DNA of 64,000 bases. Origin: Limonium bicolor (lineage: Eukaryota > Streptophyta > Magnoliopsida > Caryophyllales > Plumbaginaceae). The stretch lies in the NCBI GenBank assembly GCA_023374045.1, contig CM041776.1, forward strand, positions 40,182,171 to 40,246,170. Reading direction: 5' to 3'. The position numbers and the translations under genes were made by a program. Shown here piece by piece: positions 46,229-57,400 of this stretch; position 1 is the stretch's first letter, and the number at the start of each line of letters is the position of its first letter. The notes beneath the pieces were generated by a model, which was not told the origin of the DNA, ran no database searches, and saw only the letters and a program-made list of their open reading frames with translations.

Positions 46229-46499
46229 TGAAATGCTAAGGATGCTAACGATGCTGATGCTGATGATAATGCCGATGATGTTGATGATGCTCGGATGCTT
46301 TTGGGGACCGAAACCCGTGCCAATGCTCCTGGCTGGACCCAATGTGGACTTATTGCCGCCCCCAAGCCGGTGTGCGGGGATAACTCCTGGTAAAAACCCT
46401 GGGGACTTATTGCCTTTGCCCACCATTTGTTGATCCCAAAAATAAGTTGACATCGCAAAAGGAGGATTTATTGCCATCACCTCGCCAACTTTCTGTCGC

Positions 46500-46850
46500 C
46501 AGGTCTTGTGACGAGCCTGGATAATGCAACTAGGTCTTATGACAAGCCTATATGAATGAGATGAATGCAATGTGTTTGATGAGTGGGTAAGCTAAAAGGT
46601 AATGGTAGGTCTTACTACGAGCCTAAGGGAATGCAACTAGGTCTTATGACGAGCCTAAAGGATGGTTCTAGGTCTTATGATGAGCCTAAAGGATGGTTCT
46701 AGGTCTTATGACGAGCCTAAAGGTTGGAACTAGGTGATAATGTGTTAGGTGCATGATGAATGTAGAAGGACTAAGGCTTATGGCAAACCTGGATATGGTA
46801 AGGCTCATGACGGGCCTGTGGGTGTTTAAATGTGGAGAAAGGGCTTAGGA
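46500..46850. repeat. ~30-bp minisatellite (AGGTCTTATGACGAGCCTA)
   Basis: At least eight spaced copies of AGGTCTTATGACGAGCCTAA or variants. Tight tandem spacing (~30 bp, with AGGATGGTTCT linkers) occurs at 46630-46725, and looser, diverged copies such as AAGGCTCATGACGGGCCTG follow up to 46850. Confidence 0.85.
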
Positions 46851-48545
46851 CGGGCCTGTGTGACATGAGGAGGGTTTGATCATTCGAGTTTCAGGTTTCT
46901 GGGCCTCAAACGGCGTCATTGTTGCAATTGTTGGGACCAACAATTGCCCCCAGTATTTTTCCTTAAGGCAATCTGAGTTTTTTTAGGATTTTATGGCAAT
47001 CGATCGGAATGATCGATTGCCCCCAGTATTTTCTTTGATAAATTGTGCAAAACAAGTCTCACTCTCACAAGGTCAGGGTTTATCTTGATGTGGTGCTCTT
47101 CTATCCTACACTCAAAGTGTTTGATGCTTGCGCTCGTGCTCCTTCTGGGTCAAGACATCTCAACCATTGAATTTGACATTTGTTAGATTCACGCATTCAA
47201 CCTGTTACTTTCACGTGATTGGACACACAACTACTAAGTCGGAAGTCTTTTAAGCTTATAGCGTGGCTATGGGGTGTGATGAATGACAACAGGACAATGG
47301 AGGAATGTTTAGGATATGTGGAGCTACAAGGGTGACCAAAGCTGCAACTTGCACCGTCTCTCGGACTTGCTTTCTCTGTCTTGAAGTCATTTAGCTACTT
47401 CGTGATGACTTCGCTCATGAGCTTGGAACTCTGGATTTTTGAGTTGTTCCCTGCACCTTTTCTCCTTCTTCCGACTTTGGATTTCCTCGAGGCTTTTCAG
47501 GTTTGCCTTTCTTTGAATCTCTTTCCCTTCGGGGTTCTTGTGTTTCCCGGTTTTGAACTTTGAGAGCTGTTTTTGATGTTAGCTCATTTGGATCCTGTGT
47601 CCCTTTGGGACCATTTGCGGGTCGTTTCGTCATGCTGGTAGCAGTTTTGCTTCTTTGGACTTGTGAAGGTGCTGTTCGGAAGTCGGGCTCCTTGCTTCCT
47701 TTGGTCACCAGGTTGGTTATTCATCATTGGTTGGCTTGCTTGTGGAGTTTGTAATGTTGTAAAAGAGGATGTATACGAAAAGCTCAGCGAGGGTGCCTAG
47801 GGTTTAATGTCAGGGTTCATGAGCCTTGGGCTGTGTGGTGCTGTTCCTAGGTGCTTCGTCATCCCTAACAGTTGTGTATCCGTTCTTTGTTACTTTTTAC
47901 AGGTTTAAGCGTAAATTTACAAATTATCTCCTTCGATCGGAGTCATGCCGTCTGCCTTACCTTTGAATGTGACCTCTCTGAAGTCGTGTGAAAAAGACAC
48001 GCTCTTTTACTCTTGGTTTTACCGCTCAAGGCACTCTCGCGAAATGTACACTCAGAAACTTGTTTGCACATTTAAACAAAAGAAATAAACATTATCGTTC
48101 CTTAACTCAGATTGCCCCCAGTATTGTTGTGGGGCTTACTTAACAAACCTTAGAATGCCCAAGCTATTTGTGGAGGGTGATTGCATGTGTGATGGTAAAT
48201 GATGGTGGGGTGTTCTTATGAGGAGGTGATTGCTGAACGATTCATTTTTCCTGTTTTGAGGCTTCTTCTAGTTTAGACTTTGGTGAAGTGGTGGAGAGGT
48301 AAAGTGGTAAGACACATGGGTGAAATGATGAGATGACTTGTTTTTTACCTTGTTTTGACAACAAGGATGCATAACTAACTTGTGATAGTGGACAACGATT
48401 TTCTACTTGCAAGAGTTTTCTCAAATAACATGAAATGAAACATGCAACAAGTGTCAAAGCACAAAGTCACCAAAAGAAAACTCATGTCTGATGATACAAA
48501 CGAAAAAGGACATGAAGCACCTAGAGAAAATTCAAAATCCTAAAA

Positions 48546-49790
48546 CTACTGCCCTGGAGGAGGTGGACGTGGGAAGACTGAATACATGTGAGTCATGAAA
48601 GTATCCATGCGACCCTCCATGCGCATCTGCCTACGCTCCATGCGACCCTGGGTGATGTGGAGAGACTGGATATCCCTCTGCAAGCTCTCAAGTGTGGCTG
48701 GCTGTGGTGGCGGAGCGGGTAAGGCGTAGTAGGAGGAAAGTGGTATAGGGTACTCGGTACCCATGTAGCTCGGTCCCTCACCCTGGTAGGTGTGTCCTCC
48801 TGACGGGTCCTCGTGGTGTGGGACGTCCTCAGGCTCTGGTGCCTGCTGCCTCTGTCTGGGCCGGACTGGTCTCTGAGAGAAGACTCTGGCCTGCTGCGGG
48901 AAGGCCCAACCCTGATCGGCTGAGTAGCCAAGGGACCTTAGCATCTCCATGGTGTAGGTGGGATACAAAGGCTCCCAATCATCATTCCCCATCGGGACCC
49001 GTGGACACTCGCATAGCCACTGAATGAAACTTGGGTAAACCAAAGCGTGGCGACCGGCCCGGGCTGCTATCATCAGGTGGTCTCTCATCAGGACAGACAG
49101 CGGGATCAAGCCCTCCTCTGAGTCGGGTGGATGCTGAATGTACCTCATGAGGAAGCAGTAGCGAGCGGAGACGTCGTTACGCGCTTTCGGTAGCACATTA
49201 CGAGACAAGACCTCCAATAACACCCTATCAAGAGCAGTAGGTAAAGCGGAGGGGAGGATCACCTGCTTCCTTGGCTGATCCCTCGTAGAAGAACGAACGC
49301 GCTCTGATAGAGTAGAGTGCTGCAGATAGAACTGGCGTGCCTCGCTCTCCAAGGCTGCCATCGCCTCTAGTCCCCTGTGCTCAGGGTCACTAGGATGCAA
49401 GCCGTAAAAATGCACTAAGTCGTCTAAGCCCACAGTAATGGGCTGACCACGTACATAGGATACCATAGCCCCAGTATCGTCCTGGTCCAAGTTAGCATAG
49501 AACTCTATCACTAACTCTCTAACATAGCTCTTCGGGCAGGCAAGCAACCCCACCCAGTGAAGGTGCTGAAACAGGTGGTCGAGGTCAAAAGTGGCGATCA
49601 CGTCATCACTGAAGAGACGCTCCTGCTGGATGGAAATATCCTGATTCTCATAAAACCAGCGCTCCTGCTGAGCTCCTCTGAAACAGGTATGGTCATAGGT
49701 AGGGGATGTCTCTCTGCGGCGCCTGCGACGTGCCTGAGAGCCTGATGCCCCAGCCCCAACTACCCCACGGGAACTCCTACGACCCTCCAT
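48546..49790 (-). CDS. Tat accessory ORF 2: putative plant transposon protein (414 aa)
   Basis: An intact frame from ATG at 49790 to TAA at 48546 on the element's sense strand. Residues 1-30 are Arg- and Gly-rich (SQARRRRRRE), possibly nuclear targeting or nucleic-acid binding. Residues ~60-270 (WVGLLACPKSYVRELVIEFY, VSYVRGQPITVGLDDLVHFY, VLPKARNDVSARYCFLMRYI) resemble the 'putative plant transposon protein' domain (PF20167 as I recall it), common in Tat/Ogre-like repeats. The C-terminal part is Pro/Gln-rich, then a short coiled coil (LESLQRDIQSLHITQGRMER), and a PPPPGQ end. No catalytic motif of RT, integrase, protease or transposase is seen. Function is unknown. It may be a captured gene or an Ogre-ORF1-like protein. 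An open frame this long in an otherwise non-coding element suggests youth or constraint. Confidence 0.8.
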   Translation of the reverse strand: MEGRRSSRGVVGAGASGSQARRRRRRETSPTYDHTCFRGAQQERWFYENQDISIQQERLFSDDVIATFDLDHLFQHLHWVGLLACPKSYVRELVIEFYANLDQDDTGAMVSYVRGQPITVGLDDLVHFYGLHPSDPEHRGLEAMAALESEARQFYLQHSTLSERVRSSTRDQPRKQVILPSALPTALDRVLLEVLSRNVLPKARNDVSARYCFLMRYIQHPPDSEEGLIPLSVLMRDHLMIAARAGRHALVYPSFIQWLCECPRVPMGNDDWEPLYPTYTMEMLRSLGYSADQGWAFPQQARVFSQRPVRPRQRQQAPEPEDVPHHEDPSGGHTYQGEGPSYMGTEYPIPLSSYYALPAPPPQPATLESLQRDIQSLHITQGRMERRQMRMEGRMDTFMTHMYSVFPRPPPPGQ

Positions 49791-50776
49791 GGTATGCCTG
49801 TGGATTCAACGAGACAAAAGACATATAATTCTGCAGGAATTTTGACAGAGTTTCCCCTAAATTTTCACAAATCCCGTGCTTTCCAATGCACTCCACACCA
49901 CATAATCAGTCCTAGGGTCTACTACACATGCAAATTTTAAACATTCCACAAGCTAGAAGCACGAGGAACCACATTTCACACTAAAAACGCATTAAACTAA
50001 AACGGATGACTCTTGGCAGTTATAAGCAGTTTTAACCTTCCAAACGAACTTTTCACGTCTTAAAATGTCCTTTTAAAGCTAGTTGGCCATTTCAAACATA
50101 AAAAATCAAACTTCGAAAATTTGACCCGAGAACCACCATTGTCGTCTTCTTCCTAGCTCCAAATTTCGTTTTTCTTCGTTTCTTCACCAAAATGGACAAA
50201 TGAGTAGTCAAAATGTAGAGAAAACTTACCCAAATACAATGGTGGAAGAATATTTGGGATTGGAAGTTGGGAAAGTGCTGAAATCGGACAAAAACCACTC
50301 GCCCCGGACTCGGTTCGGACGCAACTTCCAGCCTTCGTAAGTGCTCGAAATGGGAAGATCTTGGTATGTAAATGCTCAGAATTGAAAGAGGGATGTTTTG
50401 TGAGCAAAATGGCGGTGGAATGGAGTGATTTGGTCAAGAAACGAGTGAGTTATGGAGGAGAGAAGTTAGGGTTTTGGAAATGGGGGTTGCTGGAATGAAA
50501 ATGGTGAATTTGGGACGAATTCCCGATTTGAATCGGCTAGGGGAAGACACTAAGTGGAACGGCGTCGTTTGGAGGTCAAACGGGCACGTCTGAGTCAACG
50601 TCTGGGGCCACGGACGGCGCGTCCGGGGTCACGGACGCCCATTTTTTTTCAAAAACTAAATGGTTAATTTAAAAGAAAACTAAGCAAAACAAAATATTCC
50701 CTTTATTCATCTCGAAATTAAAAGAAGAACAATTTATTGAGTTCTAAGAAAACAGAAAATTCCTAGGATTAAGTGT
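49791..50776 (-). other. Tat interior between the two ORFs
   Basis: Non-coding. It contains one further GTCCG palindrome cluster at 50598-50632 (GGCCACGGACGGCGCGTCCG). The small ORFs at 50092-50437 have no recognisable domain. Confidence 0.5.
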
Positions 50777-51934
50777 CTAAAACGCAAGCTTCCTCTTGAC
50801 AACTCTTGGCTCGGCTACCCCCTCCTTTCTTCGTTTGAATGCATCCACCTCCTCCTTTCGATCGTATAGCCATTTCCGATAACTTGCTGAGAGCTCCAAG
50901 TCTTCAAGTGCTAGGGGCTTCACCACCTGAACTTCCCCTTCGAGTCGATCCATCATGATCGCATGAAGAGCCTCATGATCGTATGCTTTCCTTGGCGCTT
51001 CATATAACAAACCCTTGGGTCGGTTTTGGGCTTGCCCGATCTGACGGCTGGAACGCCACGGATGAATGACATGAAAGTTCTCAAAACCAGGTAACGAGAT
51101 CCCTCCGTAATAACCTCCACACACTCGAACTCCTTCAATTTTCCAAGTCGAGACTGTCCATCGGACCTGATGTCCCTGCTGAATAGAGTTCAAGAAAGCT
51201 GGCCATCCATTAACCGGTTCCTCGGGGGTGCGTCTTCTAGGGAGGTGCTGAATCGTGAACGTCTGGTTGTACTCAGGAATCAGCTTGAGCCGCTCAAAAA
51301 GCCAAACTTGCAGAAGATGAATGCTTCCTTCGAAGAAGTAAGGGGTATCTTTTGACTTGGGCCATGAATCCAGACTCTGAATAATCTGTGCAACTATCAA
51401 TGGTCCCAAGGCGAAACCAGCTCGAACCTGTAGAAGCAAAGGGAAAACTTTTCAGTGTATAGCCATGTACGGGGTTCTAAAGAGGTAGACTGCTAGCAAT
51501 GCGAGATCGAGAAAATTCCTCTTGTGCTCTAAGGAGATCTCAGAGGTAATGAAGTCTGAAAGAGTTTCCACTGGCAATCCTTCAGGCCCTACCATTCCTA
51601 GCAACTGGGTCGGACTTAGCCCAAGTAAATGGGAATGAGCCTCGACCGGTGAGGGTGTCAAGTTCGGTACTACTGGGCTAGCTAGGGTATTGGCCCCTAG
51701 AAGTGCGTCAAATTCCTCAGGCAGTAAAGTTAGCTCGTTATCTCCAAACTTGAAAAGATGTTCAACCGGATCCCAATGGTTAATGGCCGCTCTCAGGAAA
51801 TCTTCGTGCAATCGTGTCTGGGATAAATATGCCAGAGTGTGGAGGATAGACAACTTGTTGACCTTCTTCGACCAGTGGAACACATCTTTCATAGTTCTGT
51901 CACAGGACTTGTTGAATTCAAAGCAGTGGGCCAT
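50777..51934 (-). pseudogene. Tat accessory ORF 1 (PMD-like/DUF7745-like), one in-frame stop
   Basis: On the minus strand a frame opens at ATG 51934 (MAHCFEFNKSC) and runs to 51452, where a single TGA falls. The same frame then continues open to 50777, so the two apparent ORFs (51985-51452 and 51439-50777) are one ~385-codon reading frame with one stop near codon 161. The first half has INHWDPVEHLFKFGDNELTL and LLPEEFDALLGA, resembling PMD-like / DUF7745-type plant proteins. The second has GPLIVAQIIQSLDSWPK and IHLLQVWLFERLK. The TGA lies just before a TTTGCTTCTACAG acceptor-like site, so a very short intron cannot be excluded, though a point mutation is simpler. It is the first frame after the primer site, the place of ORF1 in Ogre elements. 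Confidence 0.7.
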
Positions 51935-52613
51935 GGACTTTTCCCTGTTTCTATCAAAAAACACATACAGGGTATCAATCAGCACTCAACCCTGCTTACG
52001 GGCCACAAACAACTGGGACTTCGAACTGGGTTGGGCCAACTGTGGGATGATTCCCTATCCGTTCTAAGTCTAGCCATGGGCCAATCACAAGAGCAAACAA
52101 GGTTCCACACCAATTCAAAATGTCCTCACCTGGCGACCTTGATTAATGGGTATGGATCGATCCGGAGAGGTGCTTGGGGCGCTGGCCCAGGTCACCACAA
52201 AGGAATAGGGCTTGCACGCTATCCTCTTTGGGCTCCCCCACTTTTTCACATCACCAGAAGGTGTGCGTCTACGGTCGGGTCTTTGACTGACCAAACAATG
52301 GGCTAGGTAAGGGTACTGCCAGGAAAATGCTTGGGGCTAAAGCCCAGGTATTAAGGGGGTGTGGTTAGACGACACCCTCCTCTTTTCCCCCACTTATTCA
52401 CATCACCTGAAAGGTGTGAGTCCTGACAGGGGACCCTCAAACGGGTCCTGGGGTGAAATTGGTTTGCGTGGACCCTCGCTCTCATATGATGCAAGGGTGC
52501 AAAAATTAAAGTGCGCATGAAAGTAAACAAACAATATAATAAAAGCCCTAAATAAACATTTTCAAGTTAAGCCCTCTTCCTTAAAATTAAAACAAGTTAA
52601 AATTAAGAAGTTG
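51935..52613 (-). other. Tat 5' leader with diverged direct repeat
   Basis: Non-coding. Two related ~130-bp units (52165-52290 and 52315-52435) share TGCTTGGGGC, a CCCACTTTTTCACATCACC block and AAGGTGTG, with some divergence. Confidence 0.6.
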
Positions 52614-52631
52614 TCCCCAGCAGAGTCGCCA
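52614..52631 (-). promoter_or_regulatory. Tat primer binding site (tRNA-Arg type)
   Basis: On the minus strand TGGCGACTCTGCTGGGGA, three bases inside the 5' LTR end. It is the primer site used by Ogre/Tat elements and fixes the orientation of this element as minus. Confidence 0.9.
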
Positions 52632-52634
52632 GTC

Positions 52635-54426
52635 TGTGAGCCTCGATTTTTAAACCCCTATCCTATGTGGATTAATTTGATTAAGATCTAATCGGGTTTT
52701 AGGTCCACTTATAACCTAAGATTAACAACTATGATATAAAACAATAATTATTAAAACCTAAGCTAGCTCACTGGAACCAATTATGAGTCGCCACCTAATT
52801 TTAACCTAGATCAAATTAGGAAAGGAGAGTTCGGGTTCGGGGGCTTGATATTCGACTTATTTAGGGTTCAAATTCCTTTCATTACCCTTCCTAGGTCGCT
52901 TTTCCTCTACTTGGTTTATTTACGGCTTATTACGAGTCGTTTTAACCTAAGTGCGCGAGCTTCTGCTTTTTTGTGTTTTTTATCATTTTTTGACAGAAAA
53001 TTAAAGTGAAATTAAAAGCTACCTAAACTAGGGTTTTGGAGGCAGAATTAGGTCGAATTTTGCTCACGTCCGTAGCCACGGACCCCATGTCCGAGGACAC
53101 GGACCCCAGTTAATCCTAATTATACAGAAGAGTCGAAATTAAAGGAAAACAAAAATTTGCAAAGTCCGGGGCCACGGACAGGCTGTCCGTGGCCCGGACA
53201 TTATTTAAAAAATCTAAATTTTGAATTTTTAAAAACCTGCCGCCGTCCGTGGGTGTCCGTGGCCACGGACAACCCGTCCGTGGTCCCGAACCATAGGTCC
53301 GAGGTCACGGACCACCAACGGACAGGGGTTTTCCGAAGGTTCCCGAGGTGTTTTGAGCTCAAAATTTATGGGTGCGTAGCCTGAGAGATTATAAACACGT
53401 TAGTAACTGAAAGAATTCAATTTGAAGTCAGAATTAATACGAAACTTAACAAACAAGCAACAAGGCAGTAGCTAAAACAATTAGCTGTACAGAAACGAAG
53501 AAGGGTTAGTTTGAGCCCAAATTTTGAGGCAAGACAGATAATACCGTAGAGAATTAAGGAAGTGGAGTTTCTACCTGTTTTACCTTTGGATTCACAACGA
53601 TTCTTCACACCAGGATTCGTCGAGTGCTCCGTTGATGGCAGACCTGAAAGGTTTTCGAACCAAGCTTCTGGTTGTTGGTTGTTCTTGCTGTTCTTCACAT
53701 TTTGGAGGTGTTTTGTGGGGTTTTGATGATTATTAGTGCTTCAGGGATTGGAAAACGAGTTTAGATGGTGATTTCAGGGAATTTTCGGTATGATTCGGGT
53801 GGTCGGGTGTTGGAAAACGTGAGAGAGAGAGAGGAGGCTGCGCTTTCTGATTCTCTAGGGTTCTTGAGCATATGAGATCCTGATTTTATCAAAAAACCTA
53901 TCCCCTTATATAGACTTTCTTAAAGATAAAGAAAATCTAGTAAAAGTAAGATTTTTTGGTATTTTAATTAAAAGACTTCCCAAAGGAATTTTGCTATGAA
54001 ATTTTAACCACATGTCAAGGATGGAGATTATGAATTTTCTGAGGTGGAATCTGAGTTTTTAAATGTTGGAATATTTTTATATTGAATTTCTCGTCAGATT
54101 CAGTCAGAAATTGCTAGAAAATTATTGGAAACTTGAAAAATCAAAATTCCAACGCCAGTATGCTTAAAATGCCATCCTATACCATGGGTTAAAATATCAA
54201 AGCATTTAGAGCTGGTTTGGGCATCCCTTGGAGGAGAGAGAAAGCTCATAGGAGGCCTCAGAAGCCTTAACAATTACAGAAATGCCCTTGACAATGATGA
54301 AGCTGCTCCCTGTGCCATGGAACACGCCAATCGGGCCGGAATCTCTTACCACTTGATTGAAATGTCCCTCACAACACCAAAACCTCGTAGACCTTAACCA
54401 GGGGGGTCAAAATTTTGGGTATAACA
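52635..54426 (-). repeat. Tat element 5' LTR (right copy, 1792 bp)
   Basis: Matches 44183-45957 with few substitutions. The GTCCG array at 53068-53324 has an extra palindromic unit of ~21 bp (CCACGGACAACCCGTCCGTGG would overlap it). The minus-strand TATA box TATATAAG lies at 53905-53912. Confidence 0.93.
53068..53324. repeat. GTCCGTGG/CCACGGAC palindrome array (right Tat LTR)
   Basis: Same array as 44616-44852 plus one additional GTCCGTGGCCACGGAC-type palindrome at ~53254-53281. Confidence 0.9.
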
Positions 54427-54431
54427 CTAGT

Positions 54432-57400
54432 GGTCACAAAACAGCAACTTGGGAATGTATCGGGTGAGGAGCTGGAACAACATAAGACTACCTGGCAAAG
54501 GTAACCGATAACCAACCTTTCTCCCTCAGTTCCTTGTTGTCTGTTCGAAACTTTCATACTCTAACTTCCCATCTCCTGTAATCTTCTTGCGCAACAACCC
54601 CTGGAGATGTCTCGGCGAAGTGTAACGAAAACCCACGCCATCCCTTTTGAGACATTAACGCAAGTTAAACGCTCCTTAATTCCTTATGCCTTTGTTCCTT
54701 TCCTCTGTTTGTTGTTGCCCGAAAATCTGTGCACAAAACTCACTAAGCCTTTCACCTTCCTCGCAAGAACCTTGCATGCAAACACACAGGTGGAATCTCT
54801 GGGAAAACCTCGAGCAAGAACCCGCTGCAGAAATCTTTCGAAAGGTATTCACAACAAACTAAAACTCTGGTTGTTCCACTTCCTTACCTTCCTTCCCTCT
54901 GTCCAGTTCTGCCCGAGAACTCTGCTTAATCTCCTATTATTCCTTTTTTTGCGTTTCGCATATGATCCTAGCTGGCGAACCAACTGGTGGGATCCCTAAA
55001 GTTGTGAACAGAGCCCTCTACGCAACTCTTGGAGGCCAGACCGAGAAACCAGTAAGCTGACTATTTAAACTCCTTCCACCCCCTCAATTGTTTTCCGAAA
55101 CACCAGTGTTAACTTCCACCTCCTTGTCTAACCTGTGCATGCATGAATTCCACGTGGAGAACCGATGCAATGTTGTGCCAAAAAGAACCCAGAAACTGAT
55201 CCAAACTGCCTTGCAATCTGATCCAAGGTAAGGCAATGAATTGACATATTCCGTGTATTCTGCTCCTGTCGTTTTGTTTTAACACCACTAAAGACAACAC
55301 CTAATCTGGAATCTTCTCCATGCGCATGGCCGGTTGTGGAGCCAAGGTTCCTTAGTCCAACCACTAACCAAAACAGCAAGGAAAACCCAGCTTGAACTAC
55401 TCAAGGTTGTTGACTAAACTCATAGCTATTTTGTGTTTGGAAATCTGATGTATTATGTCGATGTTGTAACCCTCAGCCCATTCTTGTTCGTGTCTGAAAA
55501 CTAAACTAGAACCTGTTTGATCTGCTATTCGTAGGTTTACCGTCAACCATGCTAACAAACAGCTAGAAAAAAACTGGTTGAGTAAAAGGATTGATAGGAG
55601 AGTCTAAGGGTGATAATCAGATCAGAGCCGAGTAGTGTATGTCCCAGTTCTGGAAAGTTTGAGTATTTAAGACGTGAGAACAATGATAGGTAAGCTGGTA
55701 TAGAAATGAGGTTCAAATTTTGTAGCTTATACCTCTGTGCAAACGAGTTCCAGGAACAATATTATGGTAAAATTGATTGAATGATAAGCTTAAGAACTTG
55801 TTAACAATTTGGGCTAAGTGTAAATAAGCCAGGGATGTTATAGAAACCAGAAAACACATTAGGAAGTGAAAGAAGAAGTAGTATGTAGGAACGTGTTTCA
55901 GTTCTGCAACCTTTTCGGTTTCTTTTCAGTTTCTAGTTCTGTATAAGTGAGTTTTAGTAGAGTGGTCATTATGTTTTCGTGGTCCTAAATTAAAAACAAG
56001 ACTTACTAGAGCACGTAACCAAGTGCGCATATATTGGAAGGTTAGAAATCTGTGAAGCAAACTAAACTAAAGCTATATGAAGTGGGAAACAAGATGATGT
56101 GTTTTTGGTTTCCTGTAATTGGTAGCTTCCGTATAGCTGAATCATAAAAATGTTAAGAGCGTGGTAGTGGGTTGAGTTTGAAATTAAAACAATGCTCAAA
56201 GGGGTGAAACCAGTTGGTATACTCATTCGGAAGCTTTGAAGTCAGTTAGCTACTCAATTAAGAAAGAAAGGAGAAATAAACATACAAACCTTCTTGCAGA
56301 TTGTCGATCTCTGTTGTTCTGTACAATTAAGTTACAGGAGTTTTAACATTGTCGAACTGGCTTAATAATAAACCCAATACCTAGATAATGCATTAGGCTA
56401 GGTTGGTAAAACACTTTGGGGTGAGTTAGACAACAGCTTGGTAACTTAAGCAGGGAGTAGGATGAAGACATGTGCACTTGTGTTTTAGTTTCTGTTGAGT
56501 TTCATTTCTGTACAGATGGGCCTATAGGTGGTGAGTGGTGCTGTATTAGGTTGGGTATGAATGTAAAGCCTTACTAATATGCCTAGAAGTGAGAGGGTAC
56601 CGATTAGGCATGTGGAAAATCAATCCCGGGTGAACTAGGAATGGGAAATAACCAAATAATGAGCAGGGGGTTGTTCTATTTAGTAGCCACCGTGAAACAA
56701 AGAAAAACATAAGGGGGAAGTAGAATAAGGAGCGTGTCTTAGTAACCTAGAAGGTTCGAGCAGTAGAAGTTATAATTAGTAAGAAAGACTTGTCACGTTT
56801 TAAATACCAAAGAATGCTCTAGAAAAAAAACTAGTGCTAGGACTTAATAAACTAGTAAACCGGCTGTATTAGTTCCTAAGGGATTAAACTTGTTCAATAT
56901 GTTAAGGGGCACTAATCAGTTTAGTAATGGGCTAGGTGGTGCCTTAAGGGAATGAGCTAGAAAATAGTCCAGGGGTACCAATAGAGCTGGGAACGGGAGA
57001 TATATACAAAGCTGAGGGTGGTGAAGTAGGTGAGCTAGGGTGGAGTTAAAGACTTACAAAGGTGCCTAAATAATGTGTTATGATAGTAAGGATGGGTGGC
57101 GCAGATCACGGGCCGATCTTGTAAATGGATGAACTTAGAAATATTAGTAAGGTCTAGGAATGAAACAGGGAGGAATAACTAAAGAACGATACAAGTACAA
57201 ACACTTGAAGTGAACTAAGCGGTTAACTAGTAGTAGTTTCTGGAAAGTTTAATGTCTACACTGTCATATATAGAATTAGGGTAACCAAGATAACCAAGGT
57301 TGCAACTTGGCATTGGGGGCGTTAAGTGATAGTGCCAAAGCCTTGGTATTGTTAGAGGTAAGGTAAAGAACATGGGGGTCTAGTTATAATGAGATAAGTA

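Larger units (their letters stand above)
45971..48545 (-). other. Tat element 3' non-coding interior with minisatellites
   Basis: No gene is supported. It includes the two minisatellites listed separately and several poly-C/poly-G blocks (ATTGCCCCCAGTATT at ~46943, ~47018 and ~48112, a recurring 15-bp motif). ORFs here (46151-46570 and 47381-47754) overlap on both strands and show no domain. Confidence 0.5.
44183..54426 (-). mobile_element. Complete non-autonomous Tat/Ogre-type element with accessory ORFs
   Basis: Two LTRs (44183-45957 and 52635-54426) flank a 6.7-kb interior. A perfect 5-bp target duplication CTAGT is at 44178-44182 and 54427-54431. Read on the minus strand, the 5' LTR (right copy) starts TGTTATACCCAAAATTTTG and ends GAGGCTCACA. 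Three bases later comes TGGCGACTCTGCTGGGGA, the tRNA-Arg primer site typical of Tat/Ogre elements. A purine tract lies at the far end. The interior has no gag, protease, RT or integrase. It carries an ORF broken by one stop (51934-50777) and an intact 414-codon ORF (49790-48546), both resembling plant transposon-associated domain families. Movement would need an autonomous partner. Confidence 0.9.

Noticed and set aside
46151..46570. 139-codon minus-strand ORF in the Tat element
   Set aside because: Spans minisatellite-like low-complexity DNA, overlaps ORFs in other frames, and has no recognisable domain.
54607..54999. 130-codon ORF
   Set aside because: Sits in LTR leader-type DNA of the gypsy element, with no domain or splice evidence.
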